Of a DNA stretch of 64,000 nt, positions 37,417 through 49,472 are shown in pieces. Source of the DNA: Stromatinia cepivora (lineage: Eukaryota; Ascomycota; Leotiomycetes; Helotiales; Sclerotiniaceae); contig RCTD01000004.1 in NCBI GenBank assembly GCA_014898415.1, forward strand, positions 2,293,001-2,357,000. Reading direction: 5' to 3'. Numbering within the stretch: the stretch's first letter is position 1; the number at the start of each line of letters is the position of its first letter. The notes below the pieces were generated by a model, which was not told the DNA's origin, ran no database searches, and saw only the letters and a program-made list of their open reading frames with translations. The position numbers and the translations under genes are program-made.

Positions 37417-38411
37417 ACTGTTGACTGAATTTGAAGTTGAGGCTGGAATTTTTGGAAGATGGATTGTAAAATACTGGAGGCTTTAACTTGGAGATAATGT
37501 AGCGGGGCGAAGCCGTGTGGGTAGGAAAAGAAGACTTGGCTAGCTTTGTAGTACAAGGTTTATTATTCCATTGATTAGATAGTAATAAGGTGAAATGTAC
37601 GGCCTTCGCTTAGCAGAATAGCAGATGAATATCAGGTCCTTTTTAGAAGTAAAGCCCAAAATATAAATAAAATATTAACACGTGTTTGATGATAAAATGT
37701 TTCTTGGATCCTAAAATATCCCCTCAACATTTAAGTAGTATAAAGAACCGATTCATTCGGTAGGGTATTCATCAGATTCATTATGTTGCAACAAACCGCT
37801 CTACTTACTGTGCGTGTCAACAAAATTCGCGAGTGAATACGATTCACTCACAAAGGTATCTGGTAACATAATCCTCTGTAAAGTAAACCTTTACAGGAAT
37901 TTCAGAGAAAACCTCTTTTTGAAGAGTGATATTCTAAGCATTTTGAAGTTGTGCATGAATATTATTCGAGAACCTAGTAATGCATTGGGGGTGCTTTGCC
38001 TTAAAGGTTGTAGAGGTGAATATGGTTGCAGTACTGTATTAAGTGGAAAAGGAATAAGTAATTATTGTAAAACTAACTACTAAAGAGAACTATTATTTAG
38101 GTACTTTTTAGGCTATAATTATAGATTATTAGGGTATTTTCAAATTGATATAGACTTATTGAGCCCCTGAATGTGTTAAGGCGGTGACCTAATTAGGTTA
38201 GACCGTTCAGTTGGCACGTGGAATCTTTTCTTGCAATACTAAATATTATTTATTATATTATTTATTTAAGGTCCGTTCACAATTAACATGCCAAGTAACT
38301 TTCCAATTACCAAACACACCAAAAAGGCCCATCTCATAGTCGGAGATCTCAACATTCCATCATATTGAACTTCATATATTGGTCGGAAGACGCTTTGAAT
38401 AATTCAGCACC
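37417..38411. other. Divergent promoter region between two 2EXR loci
   Basis: Flanked by 2EXR loci transcribed outwards (36.2 kb minus, 38.4 kb plus). AT-rich near 38.2-38.3 kb. There is no gene call; the open frame 37814-38083 has no recognisable feature. Confidence 0.5.
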
Positions 38412-39700
38412 ATGTCGGACGACACAATTGATCGACAACATACCGATTTGGTTTCTCTCGAAGATGAAACCATCCATGAGAAAATCCCAAAAACTTCAAG
38501 TAAGAATTCAAAACTTTCCTCCGTGCCATATACAGCTGCTAACACAACAAAGTTACCGTTACCCCGCCACTTCCAAGCAAAACACATTCATTTGCTGCTG
38601 GAAGCATCAAAACCTTCCATAAATTCTGCGAGCTCCCTCGAGAGTTACAATTAATGATCTTCCAAAACGCGCTTCCGGCGTCGCGCATCGTTTATATCAA
38701 ATTTGACATCACAGCCAGTCCGGTATCATACCATGAAAGAGCGCTTTCTGTCCGCCTCGACGTGCGTATAGCCAAATCGCCGGGCCTATTGCCCTTACTG
38801 GAAACATGCACAGCTTCTAATGCCTCCGTATATCTTGACGGCGGATTTGTGGAGATCAAGGTTGAGCCTTTAAATAGTGGTCCGGCATTGTATCCCAGAG
38901 AGATTCGTACGAGAGACTTTCCAGTTCATTACGAGGATTGGGACCACAAAGAGCGCAACTATACTTACATGCGACCTTCTCAGGATATTCTTATGGTGGA
39001 TGTTGATTCATTACTCAAATTGTATCAATATGGCGGATCACTTAATCTTGAAGGGGTCACTCATATTGCTTTGCGGAGAATTGAATGGGTACCAGCCATG
39101 GATCCTATGGTCGACAGTCAAAAAGCAGTGCAGGGTATGATTGACTTGTTGAACCTCATTGAGGCTCAGTGCTCAAACCTCAAGAGGCTCAGTTTTGTAC
39201 CAAATAGTTATGATTATCTTGGAGTTCACACCACTAACGATACTCAACTTCTTGACATCAATAACGATTTGTTGAAGCTAGACTTCAGGGATAAACGCGG
39301 ATATGAAGTCCCCGATAGGGCAAATTGTAGTCTGTATGAAATGTTAAGCTGCTTGTTGAAAAAGCGAAACTTTTTCGATCACAAGATTCAAAAACACCAC
39401 GAACGGATAGAGGAACAGGGAAACAAAGATTCTATCGCATACTGGAAGGGAGTCGAGGTAGTCTATTGTTTACATTGCCGATCGAAATATCTATCGAAAT
39501 ATCTTCACGGTGAATCGAAACGCTATATTCCGAACCTCTATATTCCACTACTCGACTCCTTTGTGCGCTGCAATGATGATGGAACTCTAGCAACCCTACT
39601 AGAGGATATACCCGATAGTTTAATAGAGCTCAGGAACACACTCAGTTTGATAAAGTCCAGAAAGGAGATGCCAGTCGGGATCCAGTTAGTCCCAAGTTAG
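38412..39700 (+). pseudogene. 2EXR-family gene with an N-terminal frame break
   Basis: The main frame (ATG 38654 to 39700, 348 residues) is open well upstream of that ATG, back to a TAA at 38540-38542. The upstream part encodes KTFHKFCELPRELQ, the first half of the 2EXR signature, directly before MIFQNALPASRIVYIKF. The true start must therefore lie further left, probably ATG 38412 in another frame (an acidic, Ser/Thr-rich leader). A frame change between about 38543 and 38610 is needed; the visible AG acceptors do not restore the register from the GTAAGA donor at 38500. Further family blocks follow: YTYMRPSQDILMV, LLKLYQYGGSLNLEGVTHIAL and CSNLKRLSF. The usual GLAQIFDG tail has been replaced by a diverged CNDDGTLATLLEDI and a longer end. 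It may be a recent pseudogene, a sequencing error, or a gene with an unusual splice. Confidence 0.6.
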
Positions 39701-40688
39701 CATTCAAAGGAAGTAGTTTGTTGTTTAGGGACTAGACGGCTTTTTCTTTGGTGGTTTGGTGGATATTAATTGAAGGGATGCAGGTGGTAAATAAGCATAG
39801 CAATAGAATGATTCAGGTTTCACCTACTGAGCAAAATGAACATGCAGTGACTCAATTTGATTTGTACGATGAGGGAGGGGGGATAAGGGAGGGGGCATGC
39901 ATGCTGTTAACTCCCAGGTTAATCCAATGGAAGTATATAACATGCTTAGTCTCTTCTTTCTCTAACCTCTTCTCACCTAGTCATTTACAGAATCTTTCAT
40001 CCCTTTCTATTCTCACTTGTCATGCATAACGATCACGATCTATATCTGAATATGCATATATAACATTAAGACTATTTTGAATAGATGTAATCTCTTTTTG
40101 ACATTCCCACTAAAGATAGTTGATATGGGAAATGTGATTTGATCTTTTGTCTGCAGAAATGGTAGTCTAAATAAGATATATTTCTCATTTGGAGCTTCCG
40201 AAAATGAAAGTTGATTGTTTGATATGTCACATGTTATATTTCCATTAGTTTATTTTGGTATAATCGATCACTTTTTTATCCACAATATAAAAGAAATTTG
40301 AAAATGATTTCTACAAATTTGTACAAAAAATACCTTTTCTGTGGATTGCAGAAAGTTTTGCTCTTGTCTCTATGGAAATTAGATGATGATTATCTCTGGA
40401 CTCTCATCTGAAACTCAAGAAAAGAGAACAGCCGTATCTACCCACATATTATTATTGGTTTTCCTTCCGAGCTCAGCCCTGTGTATATAGGTTACCTTGT
40501 ACTTAAATAATATTTAAGAAATTGAACTTTCAATAGATTTTTTTTTACATCAAGAAATTTATAAATTTCTTTACAGATTATCCATGTCAAGTTCTTGTAT
40601 CAGGAAGTCTATCACCCTCTTTGTATCACAGAAGTTGATACTCAAAGACCTTGGATCAAACATACCGCAAATAATAACCACGGCAACT
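39701..40688. other. Intergenic region, nothing recognised
   Basis: No motif-bearing frame. Partly AT-rich (40.1-40.6 kb). Confidence 0.45.
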
Positions 40689-41342
40689 ATGTCGAATAAG
40701 CCAAGTCAAGAGCCTTTCAGCTTGGCAGAGAATTCCCACATTGCAGATTCAAATGTTAAGAATCGTAGTGCTATATCATGAGTTCCTGCTCTCGTTATAC
40801 TAATAAAAGATAGAGACAAAAACACTATCATCAAGCTTACAAGTGACTGCAGGCTATGTAGGTGATGATACTATCATGGTATCACTGAATGATTCTGGTT
40901 TCAGAAGCTTCAGAAGCACGATTTTGAAGAAGGGGATGGTTCCACCAATGAACAAGATCAGCTGAATGTAATTATTGATATCGATGAGAAGTTCTACCAA
41001 CTTGACTTCAGAGATGAATCTGAGCAACGCTCCGTGGAATATGGTGAGCAGTTTGGATTGTAAGAGTTGTTTATACACGATTTTACGCCGGAGGAGCCTG
41101 AGGAGCTAAGAAATACATCGACTGTACTAGGAGAGTACCTCAAGGAAAATAGTGAGGATGAAGACAAAGTTTCCTATTGGAAAAATGTCAAGGTTATGCC
41201 TGCTTTACGAGCTAGACCCAATCCCGCAATGACTCAAATGCGGGTAATGGAGGTAGACGCATTCATACCATTTGATGCTAATGGAAATCTTACATACAAG
41301 AACAAGGTAAAAAGCACAGAACCAGAGAATTCCACGGATTAA
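40689..41342 (+). pseudogene. 2EXR-family gene remnant
   Basis: The stretch 40893-41342 reads in one frame with a single internal TAA at 41061-41063. Before it lie a QLNVIIDIDEKFYQLDFRDE block (compare LLDINNDLLKLDFRDK at the 38.4-kb locus). After it come ELFIHDFTPEEPEELRN, VSYWKNVKVMPALRAR and DAFIPFDANGNLTYKN, which align with the C-terminal third of the family. An ATG at 40689 opens a short leader (TMSNKPSQEPFSLAENS, in another frame) resembling the family N-terminus, but the 2EXR domain and middle are missing. It is a deletion derivative plus nonsense mutation. Confidence 0.55.
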
Positions 41343-41632
41343 TGATGGCATTATGCTATATGCACTCTTCGGTAGTCAGAATTATCGTATATTGGGTTGA
41401 GGATATACGAGGAACATACGCAGTGGGTTGAGCGTTTTGCTTCTTCGCCATCGTAACAATTTACTGGATTTGGTTTAGAGGTAAAGAGTGAAGCACCCGC
41501 TACAGGGAGACCAGAAGTATTAAGACTCAGGAGTATATTATAATGCAAATGATTGTAAAAATAAGACTCTCGTCATTCCATTCCGTGAAAACTACCGGTC
41601 AAAGCCATACCGGGATAAAAGGAAGAGCGACC

Positions 41633-44600
41633 TTACAACACAGATAAAACAGAAGGCCCAACAATCCTTGTTGCAATATCCAAGTGACTAGTCTTCAATA
41701 GAGGTGTTGATGCATTGATAAGGTCGCCGTCATATTCCGCCATAGCCAAAGCAGTATCAAAGTAGTTGTTGATTTCCATCCCATTCCACCTTTTTCCCAT
41801 TCTATACTCCCCTTCTATGAATTGTAACCACCGGCTGTATGCTCCTTTCTCAAATGTAGCTTTCAGTTCCACGTTATCTTCTGCGTCGTGAATCCCACGT
41901 TTTTTCAACATTTTGTGCCAAATCTGAATATTGTCATCCTTATTCCAGAACTCACTTCCGAGACAGACATTCATCCGTCTCACAACTTGTTCCTCTACAT
42001 CATCTCTGTTGTCTGTAGTCAACACAACAATGCCGTTAAACAGCTCTAGTTCACTCAAGAGCAATCCCGATGCGCCAAAATCTCCATCTGGGGGTGTCTT
42101 GCGGAGCGGGAATCGACCTTCCGCCTCAGGAATTGCTATAATGCAATTCCATTTTGTGGCTCGTTTGAAATGATTAGCAAGCTCTCGTGCAGAATCCCAT
42201 GTGTTTATACCAAAGTCCATGCCAGTGATGGTGTATAGTGGTCTGTTGAAATGAGATGCGAGTGCTTTCGCAGTGAGAAATTTGCCTGTGCTTTTCGGTC
42301 CGTGGAGCAAAATTGCCAGACTTGCTATTGTTCATATTAGTAGCTTATTACTTTTGACTGTGCCGCATACTTACAGCATTCTTGGTTCCTTTCAATAAAT
42401 GGGAATTTGCTGCTTGGGTGAGCTCTCACTAAAGCTTTTAACAAACTCTCGTGTCCTTCCGGTAGTACAAGATCCTTGAAATCTACATGGCTCATCATGC
42501 CTTCCACCTTTACATCCCTTATTGCTTCCACATTCAGCATCTTCCACGTCTTTTTTTCTAGAACAAATCCTTCAATGGTAGGTGGCAACAACATGAGAAA
42601 GTCATCCTCAAGTTCATCATTAACATCACGTGGCTGTAAGAGATGCGAATCATGCTTATGCTTTGCTGCACGGTCATTGTCCACAACATGATCCATGACC
42701 ATGTCTGAACATCGACAATGCCTCGGAAGACGATTACTGATATACTGATTGTTCGGAACCTCATAGTGTGTGCAATTTTCTGCAGTTTCTCTGGAATCAA
42801 ACTCAATTGCGTCGAAAAGACCAATAGCTTTATTCTCGAATTTGAACTCATTGTCTATTATGACATCGCTTTTGACCTATGTCAGTCAATGTTAGCGCTG
42901 CTATTTACTCCTGATGTCGAATACTCACAAATTCGGGTTCTTTTTTCATGTCCGTGATGGGTCCTATTCGATACCCTGGCACTCTCCTTCCAAATCTCGG
43001 ATCATCATCACCTGATGAGTTTGATACCTCTTCCCCAGCGTCACCAACATAGTATTTATGATCGCCTTGCCTCAAAGACCTCAATTTCTTTCCTCTAGAG
43101 ATCAAATGCGATATTTTCTCCATCCGCTCGTCGATTGAGAGCATTTTAAGAGGCCAGACAGTCACTTTCTCCGTCATGAGCTTTCCATCCAGCTCAACTA
43201 GTAACTCCATCACAGATTTCTTTCCGGCATATTCTGAAATTCGCAGAGTTTCATGGATAGGGCCAACAGTTTTCCAATCATATCCCATATAGAAACAGTT
43301 GATGTTGAAAGGTGAGCAAACTGGTTTCTTTTCGAATAGCTCGGGTTTCGATAAACGTGGTCGGCCACCCGATGTATAAAAGACTCGATATGCGCGAAAG
43401 ATGGGATGGGTAACGATTAGATCACCGGGACTGAACAAATGCCAAAGATCGGCGAATGCAATCTCTTTGAGACTGCCCTCCTTGATTTGTTGTCGAAGCT
43501 CAAAAATATGTTTGAGGTCGGAATCCATGAACTCGACGAGACACTTTAAGTGCGCCAGTCTAGTATCAAGACATTCGAGGGGACTCTGGTGGGGTGGAAA
43601 TACAACATGACACAACTCGCAAGGACAGGGGGAATTTCTGGTTCGGACTTCGCACGTCTCCGATCTCGTATCTTCATCTACTTGCCCTGATTGTTTATCG
43701 TCCATTTCCACCGAGTTCCCTGTTGGCTTCTCATCTCTGGATTTCATCATATCCTCCAGCTTCTGCAATCGTTGCCTAATTGCTCCTTCATACTCCACAA
43801 ACGCCTTCCAAGGTCCTATCAGAACCTTGCGGAATTCACTTATCTCGAGCCCCACACCGGCTCCTATTATTATCCTCAATTCATCTCTCAGTGCCTCCGA
43901 ATTGATCGCGACTCTAACTGCTTTTCCATCCTCCACGGCAACATCCAGAACATACTTTCCTCTTTGCTCCATATACTTCAACCCAGTCCAATCTCTGAAA
44001 TCCATTCTATTAATACCAAGCTTCAATTCTACACCGGTACTGGCTCGTCGAACTTCGACTATTCCAGGAGAAGACGCTCTATCTAAACGAACTCGTGATG
44101 GATATGGAGAGTTGGAGCCATGGTGTGCAGCGTTGCGTCTAGTACGTAGAGCACGAGTTGCCGCCCAAAGAAAATCTTGCTCATATTCTGGAACCCAGCG
44201 CTTGATTAAGACATAATCTGGATCCTATTGTATTTTTAAAATCTACAAATAGCTACTTGTACAGTGGAATACGAAACTTACCTGCTCATCAAAAACATAA
44301 TCTATCTTGCGGTCTTTCAGGACTTCGACGGAGAGGTGACGGAGGTGCATTCGAGTCCATGTTGGGCGAGTTTCCTCTGTAGGTTTCGCTGCATTCATTA
44401 GGACGGCCTTTGGGTCTCTGCAAAATGTTAGGATTCAAATTCGGAGCTTTTGGTATAGTGCATTCGGCTCACCCTTCGTCAATTTCCTCTTTAATTTCAC
44501 GTTCATCTCCATCCTCACCATTCTTGTTTTCATCGTTCTCTTTGTTTTCCTGCAACTCCTCACTACTTAAGACATTATCATCTGCCTGTTCACTCATACT

Positions 44601-44693
44601 ACCTACTCGCCCCTCCTCAATGTCTTCCAAAGACTGCGTGACATGTTCAAACTCATCCGAATCCATGACTTCGACGTTACTTTCTCTCATCAT
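41633..44693 (-). CDS. AAA+ ATPase-like protein, DUF7025-type, degenerate site
   Basis: Five exons: 44473-44693, 44282-44417, 42929-44224, 42375-42876 and 41633-42324 (948 residues). All introns are 50-57 bp with GTGAG or GTAAG donors and TAG or CAG acceptors, and phases agree. The N-terminus is acidic (EELQENKENDENKNGEDGD). A large middle part (about 120-700) matches fungal AAA proteins of the DUF7025 group in layout, including FADLWHLFSPGDLIV and FNINCFYMGYDW. The C-terminal AAA module holds ILLHGPKSTGKF, CIIAIPEAEGRFPL, VVLTTDNRDDVEEQVVRRM and the lid NGMEINNYFDTALAMAEYD. The P-loop ends GKF rather than GK[ST], and the Walker B aspartate is replaced (IPE for DE), so ATP hydrolysis is doubtful. 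Family members are otherwise thought to be chaperone-like ATPases; no substrate is known. The gene is intact. Confidence 0.8.
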
Positions 44694-45457
44694 GCACGCT
44701 TTCTATTTCTAATCGCTTTCTCGTAAATTTGGTTCACAAAAAGAGTCCCCATCCTTCTTAACCAATTTCGACGTTCTAGGCACCAGAGCTTTTCTCCAAC
44801 CCCCGCATCTCAGCTCTTTCACCGTGTACGTATTCTAAGACTTTAATTGGCGGGAATTGTAGGGCTGCAAGGAGTAGTGTTGGCTTGGCGAGCGGCTGCT
44901 GACGTTGGGGCTGAGATTTCACCTATTAGATGGCCTGTCAGTGGGCTATTACTTGGCGAGAAAAACAATGTGTAACGGTCAAATGCTATCTTGTGATGTA
45001 TCGTGATAGTTAAGATTAGTATCCTGAAAACGATGTAAATGGAAGGATCATTCATAGTCACAACGCCACATGTTATCTAAGGGATGTTTTTTTTAAAGTT
45101 TTTTGATTAAAGCAGAGGCTATCTAGAACTATAACATTGCAAGGTACTTCTGTGTAGTTCCTAGCCAATTATTTTCCTTTTTACCAACCATCCAATCATC
45201 CCCTTTCCTTTCTGAATTCTCGCTAGATCACCGGTGACACATCTTTACAACCCACGACATACTGTGGATAAAATAAAACGCAAATAAAGTTAAATATACG
45301 TATGCTCCCCAAATCTCGCTTTCCCAACCGAGACCCGGTAACTAAATGGTCTTCAAGTCTTAACCTAGAATTCAAATCCACTCCAAAATAGTAGGTATAT
45401 TTTTCGTGTCCAACTGATATCATCGACCGCGCGCCAACCACCCAAACCCAATATGGT
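44694..45457. other. Intergenic region, nothing recognised
   Basis: Holds the promoter of the AAA gene and the 3' flank of the 2EXR pseudogene. No frame with recognisable content. Confidence 0.5.
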
Positions 45458-46617
45458 TTACCAACTTGCGTCATCGAATATTTGCGCCAATCCTTTGTAT
45501 TGATCCAAAGGACTCCCATCTTCATGGCATGCGAGCGTATGTTTTAGTGCAGGAAACCACAATCGAGGTTCCTTTTCCTTCCTACCTTCCATCCAGCCCA
45601 ATATAGCAGGTACTGCCCCGACCCTCCGCCAATATTCCACAGCAGCATGATCCTTTAGCGCCCGCTTACGCTCGACATGTTTTTCGAGTTTGTCCATTGC
45701 CCAATTCGCTCCGTCAATAGCTTGATATATCTCTGCTCTGGGGCCCGCCCCGGGATAAAAAAGTGCCATAAATCGTTTCCTTTGGGCTAGCTACAAAATC
45801 TAAATACCTAAAGTCTTCGTCTATTTCGAGAAGTCTCCAAGTTTTTGTTGACCCTCCATTTTCTTGGATTTCTCTTCCATCCCAGCTTCGAATACCGCCA
45901 GTGACCAGATTGAATTTCTCAAGTGCCTGGCAATTTTCTTCGATCGTATTGAAGAGCCCCTCAAAAAAATCTGACATCTTCTTAGGAAATTGACTCTCCT
46001 CGGAAATCTAAGTATACATACCATGTGTGGCTATGCGTGTAAGGCTGGAGAGGGAACCTATAAAGCCACCATATTTATATAATTGGGTTATTGACAGTGC
46101 GCTACACATGAAGATATCGACCGAAGGTCGCATATATGAGTAACTAAGAGTACCTGGATGCAACCGATTCAAATGAACAGTGTGATCCGTTTTGAATTGA
46201 AATAGCTTGATCTTCCTAAAGGCACGATATACTGTGTCTTTTGAGATTTGGCAGGTCTCCAATAGTGATAGATTACTGGGAAACTTGGCGATATCTGAAT
46301 GGACGCCAGGTACATCGTAGTCATCATGGGGCCTAATCACCTAAAAGGCAAAATTCAAGATATGTGGAGGTGGCAAACTCCGCTCAAAGATCATGCCTTG
46401 AATCTCTGGGGAAAGTTTGTTAAATTGGGGGAAGATATTGCGACCTCGACATGAATGGCTCGCAACTAAGCTGAAGTCTGGTGGAGGAGTGCTGGCTAGA
46501 AATTTTCAGTTAGTACAGCCAAACATATATTAGGAGCATTAAGTTCTTACTTTGTTCATCTTGATGGTCTTCATTTTTGGGATCCTCCGACGACAAAACT
46601 TTTGATGATGAGTCCAT
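45458..46617 (-). pseudogene. 2EXR-family pseudogene with intact first intron
   Basis: ATG at 46617. A typical intron at 46496-46550 (GTAAGA, TACTAAC branch, CTAG) splits an acidic leader. The 2EXR signature FPQFNKLSPEIQGMIFERSL is followed by an in-frame TAG at 46341-46343 (NFAF-stop-VIRPHDD). Beyond it the same frame continues through TCQISKDTVYRAFRKIKLF, YSYMRPSVDIFMCS and LYKYGGFIGSLSSLTRIA. A frame break near 46.0 kb leads to SDFFEGLFNTIEENCQALEKF, and a second at about 45.75 kb to the tail EYWRRVGAVPAILGW and CHEDGSPLDQYKGLAQIFDD, ending at 45458. One stop and two frame changes make a working full-length product unlikely. None of the possible AG acceptors near 46.0 kb restores the frame. 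Confidence 0.75.
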
Positions 46618-47366
46618 TGTGTAGGTCGCTTAGATATGCAAACGAGAATTAAGAAATTACCACTGATGCAATATTCTTGTATCTTGGTGATTTGGTCTCA
46701 ATGTGAGTGATTATGAGTTGAGTGGTTATTAGTTGACTGGTAGTGAGTTGACAGGCAGTGATTTGAGTGGTTGTAGATGTAATGAAGAAAGATGGATCAA
46801 ACCAGGAGAAATTCAGAGGCAGAGGTTTTATGATGATTGTAGCGAAAATGACGTGAATTAGAAGTATTGGTTGGTCATCTGATCGGGCAGAATACCGTAG
46901 TCAATTTTGGCGTTGCCCACGAATCACATAAGGAACTAGTGAGTTTATCACGGTATGGATTAGTCATGACTAATTAAATGGCCGTATGAATTCGTGTTTC
47001 TGAAATTGTAAGGGACTCTTGGAGCTAAGATTTATCTCATTGTGTTATACGTTCCCCCAGCGTGACCGTACTGAGATCTTGCTTGCGGCCATGTCAGAGT
47101 CGCTACGGTTCATACTGCCGGCTAAGCGAGCTAGTCACAAATAACATTGATACTGCCAAACCGTACGCAACCGTCCGTACTTCTTCCACTTTCTTAGATA
47201 GTTTATAAACCCCATGTAAACACTGTGAGAATTTCCCAATCAGTCTTCCAACCCATTTTCCTCCTTTACAACCCAACATCCGCACCAATCACAACGCTCA
47301 CCTAGATATTGAACATATCTCCCACTCATCTTACAATCAACTTCATCCTATTCTTAAGTCTTTCAG
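46618..47366. other. Divergent promoter region between two 2EXR loci
   Basis: Between the minus-strand pseudogene and the intact plus-strand 2EXR gene. It contains short repeats of a GTGAGTGATTATGAGTTGAG type (about 46700-46775, in several imperfect copies). No gene is seen. Confidence 0.5.
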
Positions 47367-48482
47367 ATGGCGACTATGGACACCGCTTCCTCGAGTTGGC
47401 TCACACCATCCCGGGCTCGCGCCTATAGAGCTATCAGAAGATCAAAAGACCACGGATACTTCCCGCTCTTTTCATTCCTCCCTACTGAAGTCCAGGTCAC
47501 GATCTTAAAGTACGCACTTCCTCCACCACGAGTGATTCGTTTGGCATTCGATACCGAATTCAAGGGACTTGATATTACCCTGAATCCGCAGATCTTGCCT
47601 GATCTGCACCTCACGCCACTTCTCAACACTTCTTGGCTCTTCAACACTGAAGTTCTTCGACAATACAAGAAGATTGAGATACAAAAATACAAAAAAGGCT
47701 CGAAATCCCAGCTCTTCACCGCAATGCGCCGCCAGGATTTGGCTTTTCCGAACTTCTTTTGGGAACATAGCAGGCGCAACAACTTCGGTGTGAAGGGTTC
47801 CGGATACCGCTCTCTAAGTCACGTTTATCTGCAACCCGAACATGACACTCTACTCATGGATTATCGCGAGCTTTTCCTGATGTATCTTGTGGGTGGCTCC
47901 ATCGACTTATCTTGTGTCCGACATCTAGCCCTGGTCAACTCAGGAGATCTATCATGGCGTCATGGATTCTTCAATCTCTCAGGAATTGACATTGGGCATT
48001 TAATGTACGGCATGCTTAGTGTTCAATGTCCCGCGCTTGAGAAATTGTCCATTGTGATCGGGAATGAATCAGCAGTCATCGATATGAACATTGATGTTGA
48101 AGAAATCATCTTCGACATCACGGATGAATTTTTCTACTTTGTTTTTGAAGATGCAAATGGTAGACCGAACAATAGAGAACCAATAGCCGTGGTAGAAATC
48201 GCAGAAGACATCCTTCTCGATTTTCAAAACTTTCCCAATCATCAGGACCCGGATTATGAAGTTCGGCAAGAATCGGTAAGATTTTGGAGAAATCGCACAC
48301 CGGTTCCAGGATTGATTGGTCGAATTGATCAGGATATGTCGTGGCGTGAAATGGGGAAGATGTGTGCTGAGCCGAGACTCTACCTTCCAGGGTTTGATGG
48401 TTACTTGCCGATTCATGCGGATGGAACTGTTTTGGACCCGTATAAAGGATTGGCGCAGATTTTTGATGGAGCTCCATGGTAG
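47367..48482 (+). CDS. 2EXR-domain protein, intact
   Basis: A single exon of 371 residues from ATG. The 2EXR signature FPLFSFLPTEVQVTILKYAL is at about 32-51, followed by TPLLNTSWLFNTEVLRQYKKIEI, HVYLQPEHDTLLMDYRELFLMYLVGGSIDLSCVRHLAL in short blocks, QCPALEKLSIVIG, SVRFWRNRTPVPGLIG, and the end HADGTVLDPYKGLAQIFDG then APW. There is no signal peptide or membrane segment. This is the only fully intact member of the GLAQIFDG subfamily in the window and so the best reference for the broken copies. 2EXR proteins are abundant in filamentous fungi and of unknown biochemical role; nothing here indicates a catalytic site. Confidence 0.85.
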   Translation: MATMDTASSSWLTPSRARAYRAIRRSKDHGYFPLFSFLPTEVQVTILKYALPPPRVIRLAFDTEFKGLDITLNPQILPDLHLTPLLNTSWLFNTEVLRQYKKIEIQKYKKGSKSQLFTAMRRQDLAFPNFFWEHSRRNNFGVKGSGYRSLSHVYLQPEHDTLLMDYRELFLMYLVGGSIDLSCVRHLALVNSGDLSWRHGFFNLSGIDIGHLMYGMLSVQCPALEKLSIVIGNESAVIDMNIDVEEIIFDITDEFFYFVFEDANGRPNNREPIAVVEIAEDILLDFQNFPNHQDPDYEVRQESVRFWRNRTPVPGLIGRIDQDMSWREMGKMCAEPRLYLPGFDGYLPIHADGTVLDPYKGLAQIFDGAPW

Positions 48483-49472
48483 AGTGGGTATGAATGAGGG
48501 GGCATGGATGTTGCAGGATAGAAAATATGATAGAGAACTGTAGCATGCAACGCGATCGCTATCGGATCAGAATAGATGGAGGCAACAGAGGGAAAGTGAA
48601 AGATTAGCGCTTATAGAAGTGAAAAATCAATACTAAAAACATTTGCCTAACACATACATATAATTCTGTGAAATAAACACTCTCCATATCTCCGTGATTG
48701 CAACATATTTCTTTTTCGAAGTCCGCATAAATAACTAGAAACCACATACATCCCCATACTAATATTCACAGCCTCAATTCCCTAACCATTAATTACATGA
48801 TCCTCATTCCTTCTCATTCATTCTCATCAATACATAACCAACCCCAACTTACTCAACAATCTCCTTACTCATACAAAACTTCATCAATTCCCTACCTCGA
48901 TTTGCCCCATGCTCGGCCACCCCCCAACACTCCTCCCAAATAAACCAAAAGACCAACCCGCAAAACCACCCGGCACTACAACACCCCGTGATGATACTAT
49001 GAAAAGAATTAATTATGTATAAAAAAGCAAAAACAGTAAAGAGAGCAAACATCAGTATACGTATGAAGTTGAGTCTGTGGCGTGGAACAAGAGTAGGAAA
49101 AGAAGCGAGAAATGGAAAAAGGGGCAAGAAAAGAGATAGTGACATGTCGCTACTTACATAATCGTGCCAATCACTAAAAATGTTTATAACCTTGAATTTT
49201 GGAGGAATCTAGCTACACTCTAATAACAAAGTATTGAATAGAAAGGATGGGTCATTAATCATAAACCTACATCTGTACAAAATCATCTATCAACAATCAA
49301 GAATATGGAGGGCTATTTGCAACTCAACCAAAACTCCAATGTACCCCACTGCAATGCACCCAACCCCTACAACGGGATATACCACTCAAACTCCATTCAT
49401 AATAAACACCTCACTATCCTACTCCCCAAATGGCCCCTGCCCAATCAACTCCCTACCACCTCACCTCAATCC
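48483..49472. other. Intergenic region between convergent genes
   Basis: 3' flanks of the 2EXR gene (plus) and BUB1 (minus). No supported gene; open frames near 48849-49145 (minus) show no motif. Confidence 0.55.

Noticed and set aside
38654..38656. This ATG as the true start of the 2EXR protein
   Set aside because: It splits the conserved signature; coding similarity continues upstream in the same frame.
45280..45365. A possible tRNA suggested by a TTCAAATCC-like phrase
   Set aside because: No acceptor stem or anticodon arm could be paired around it.
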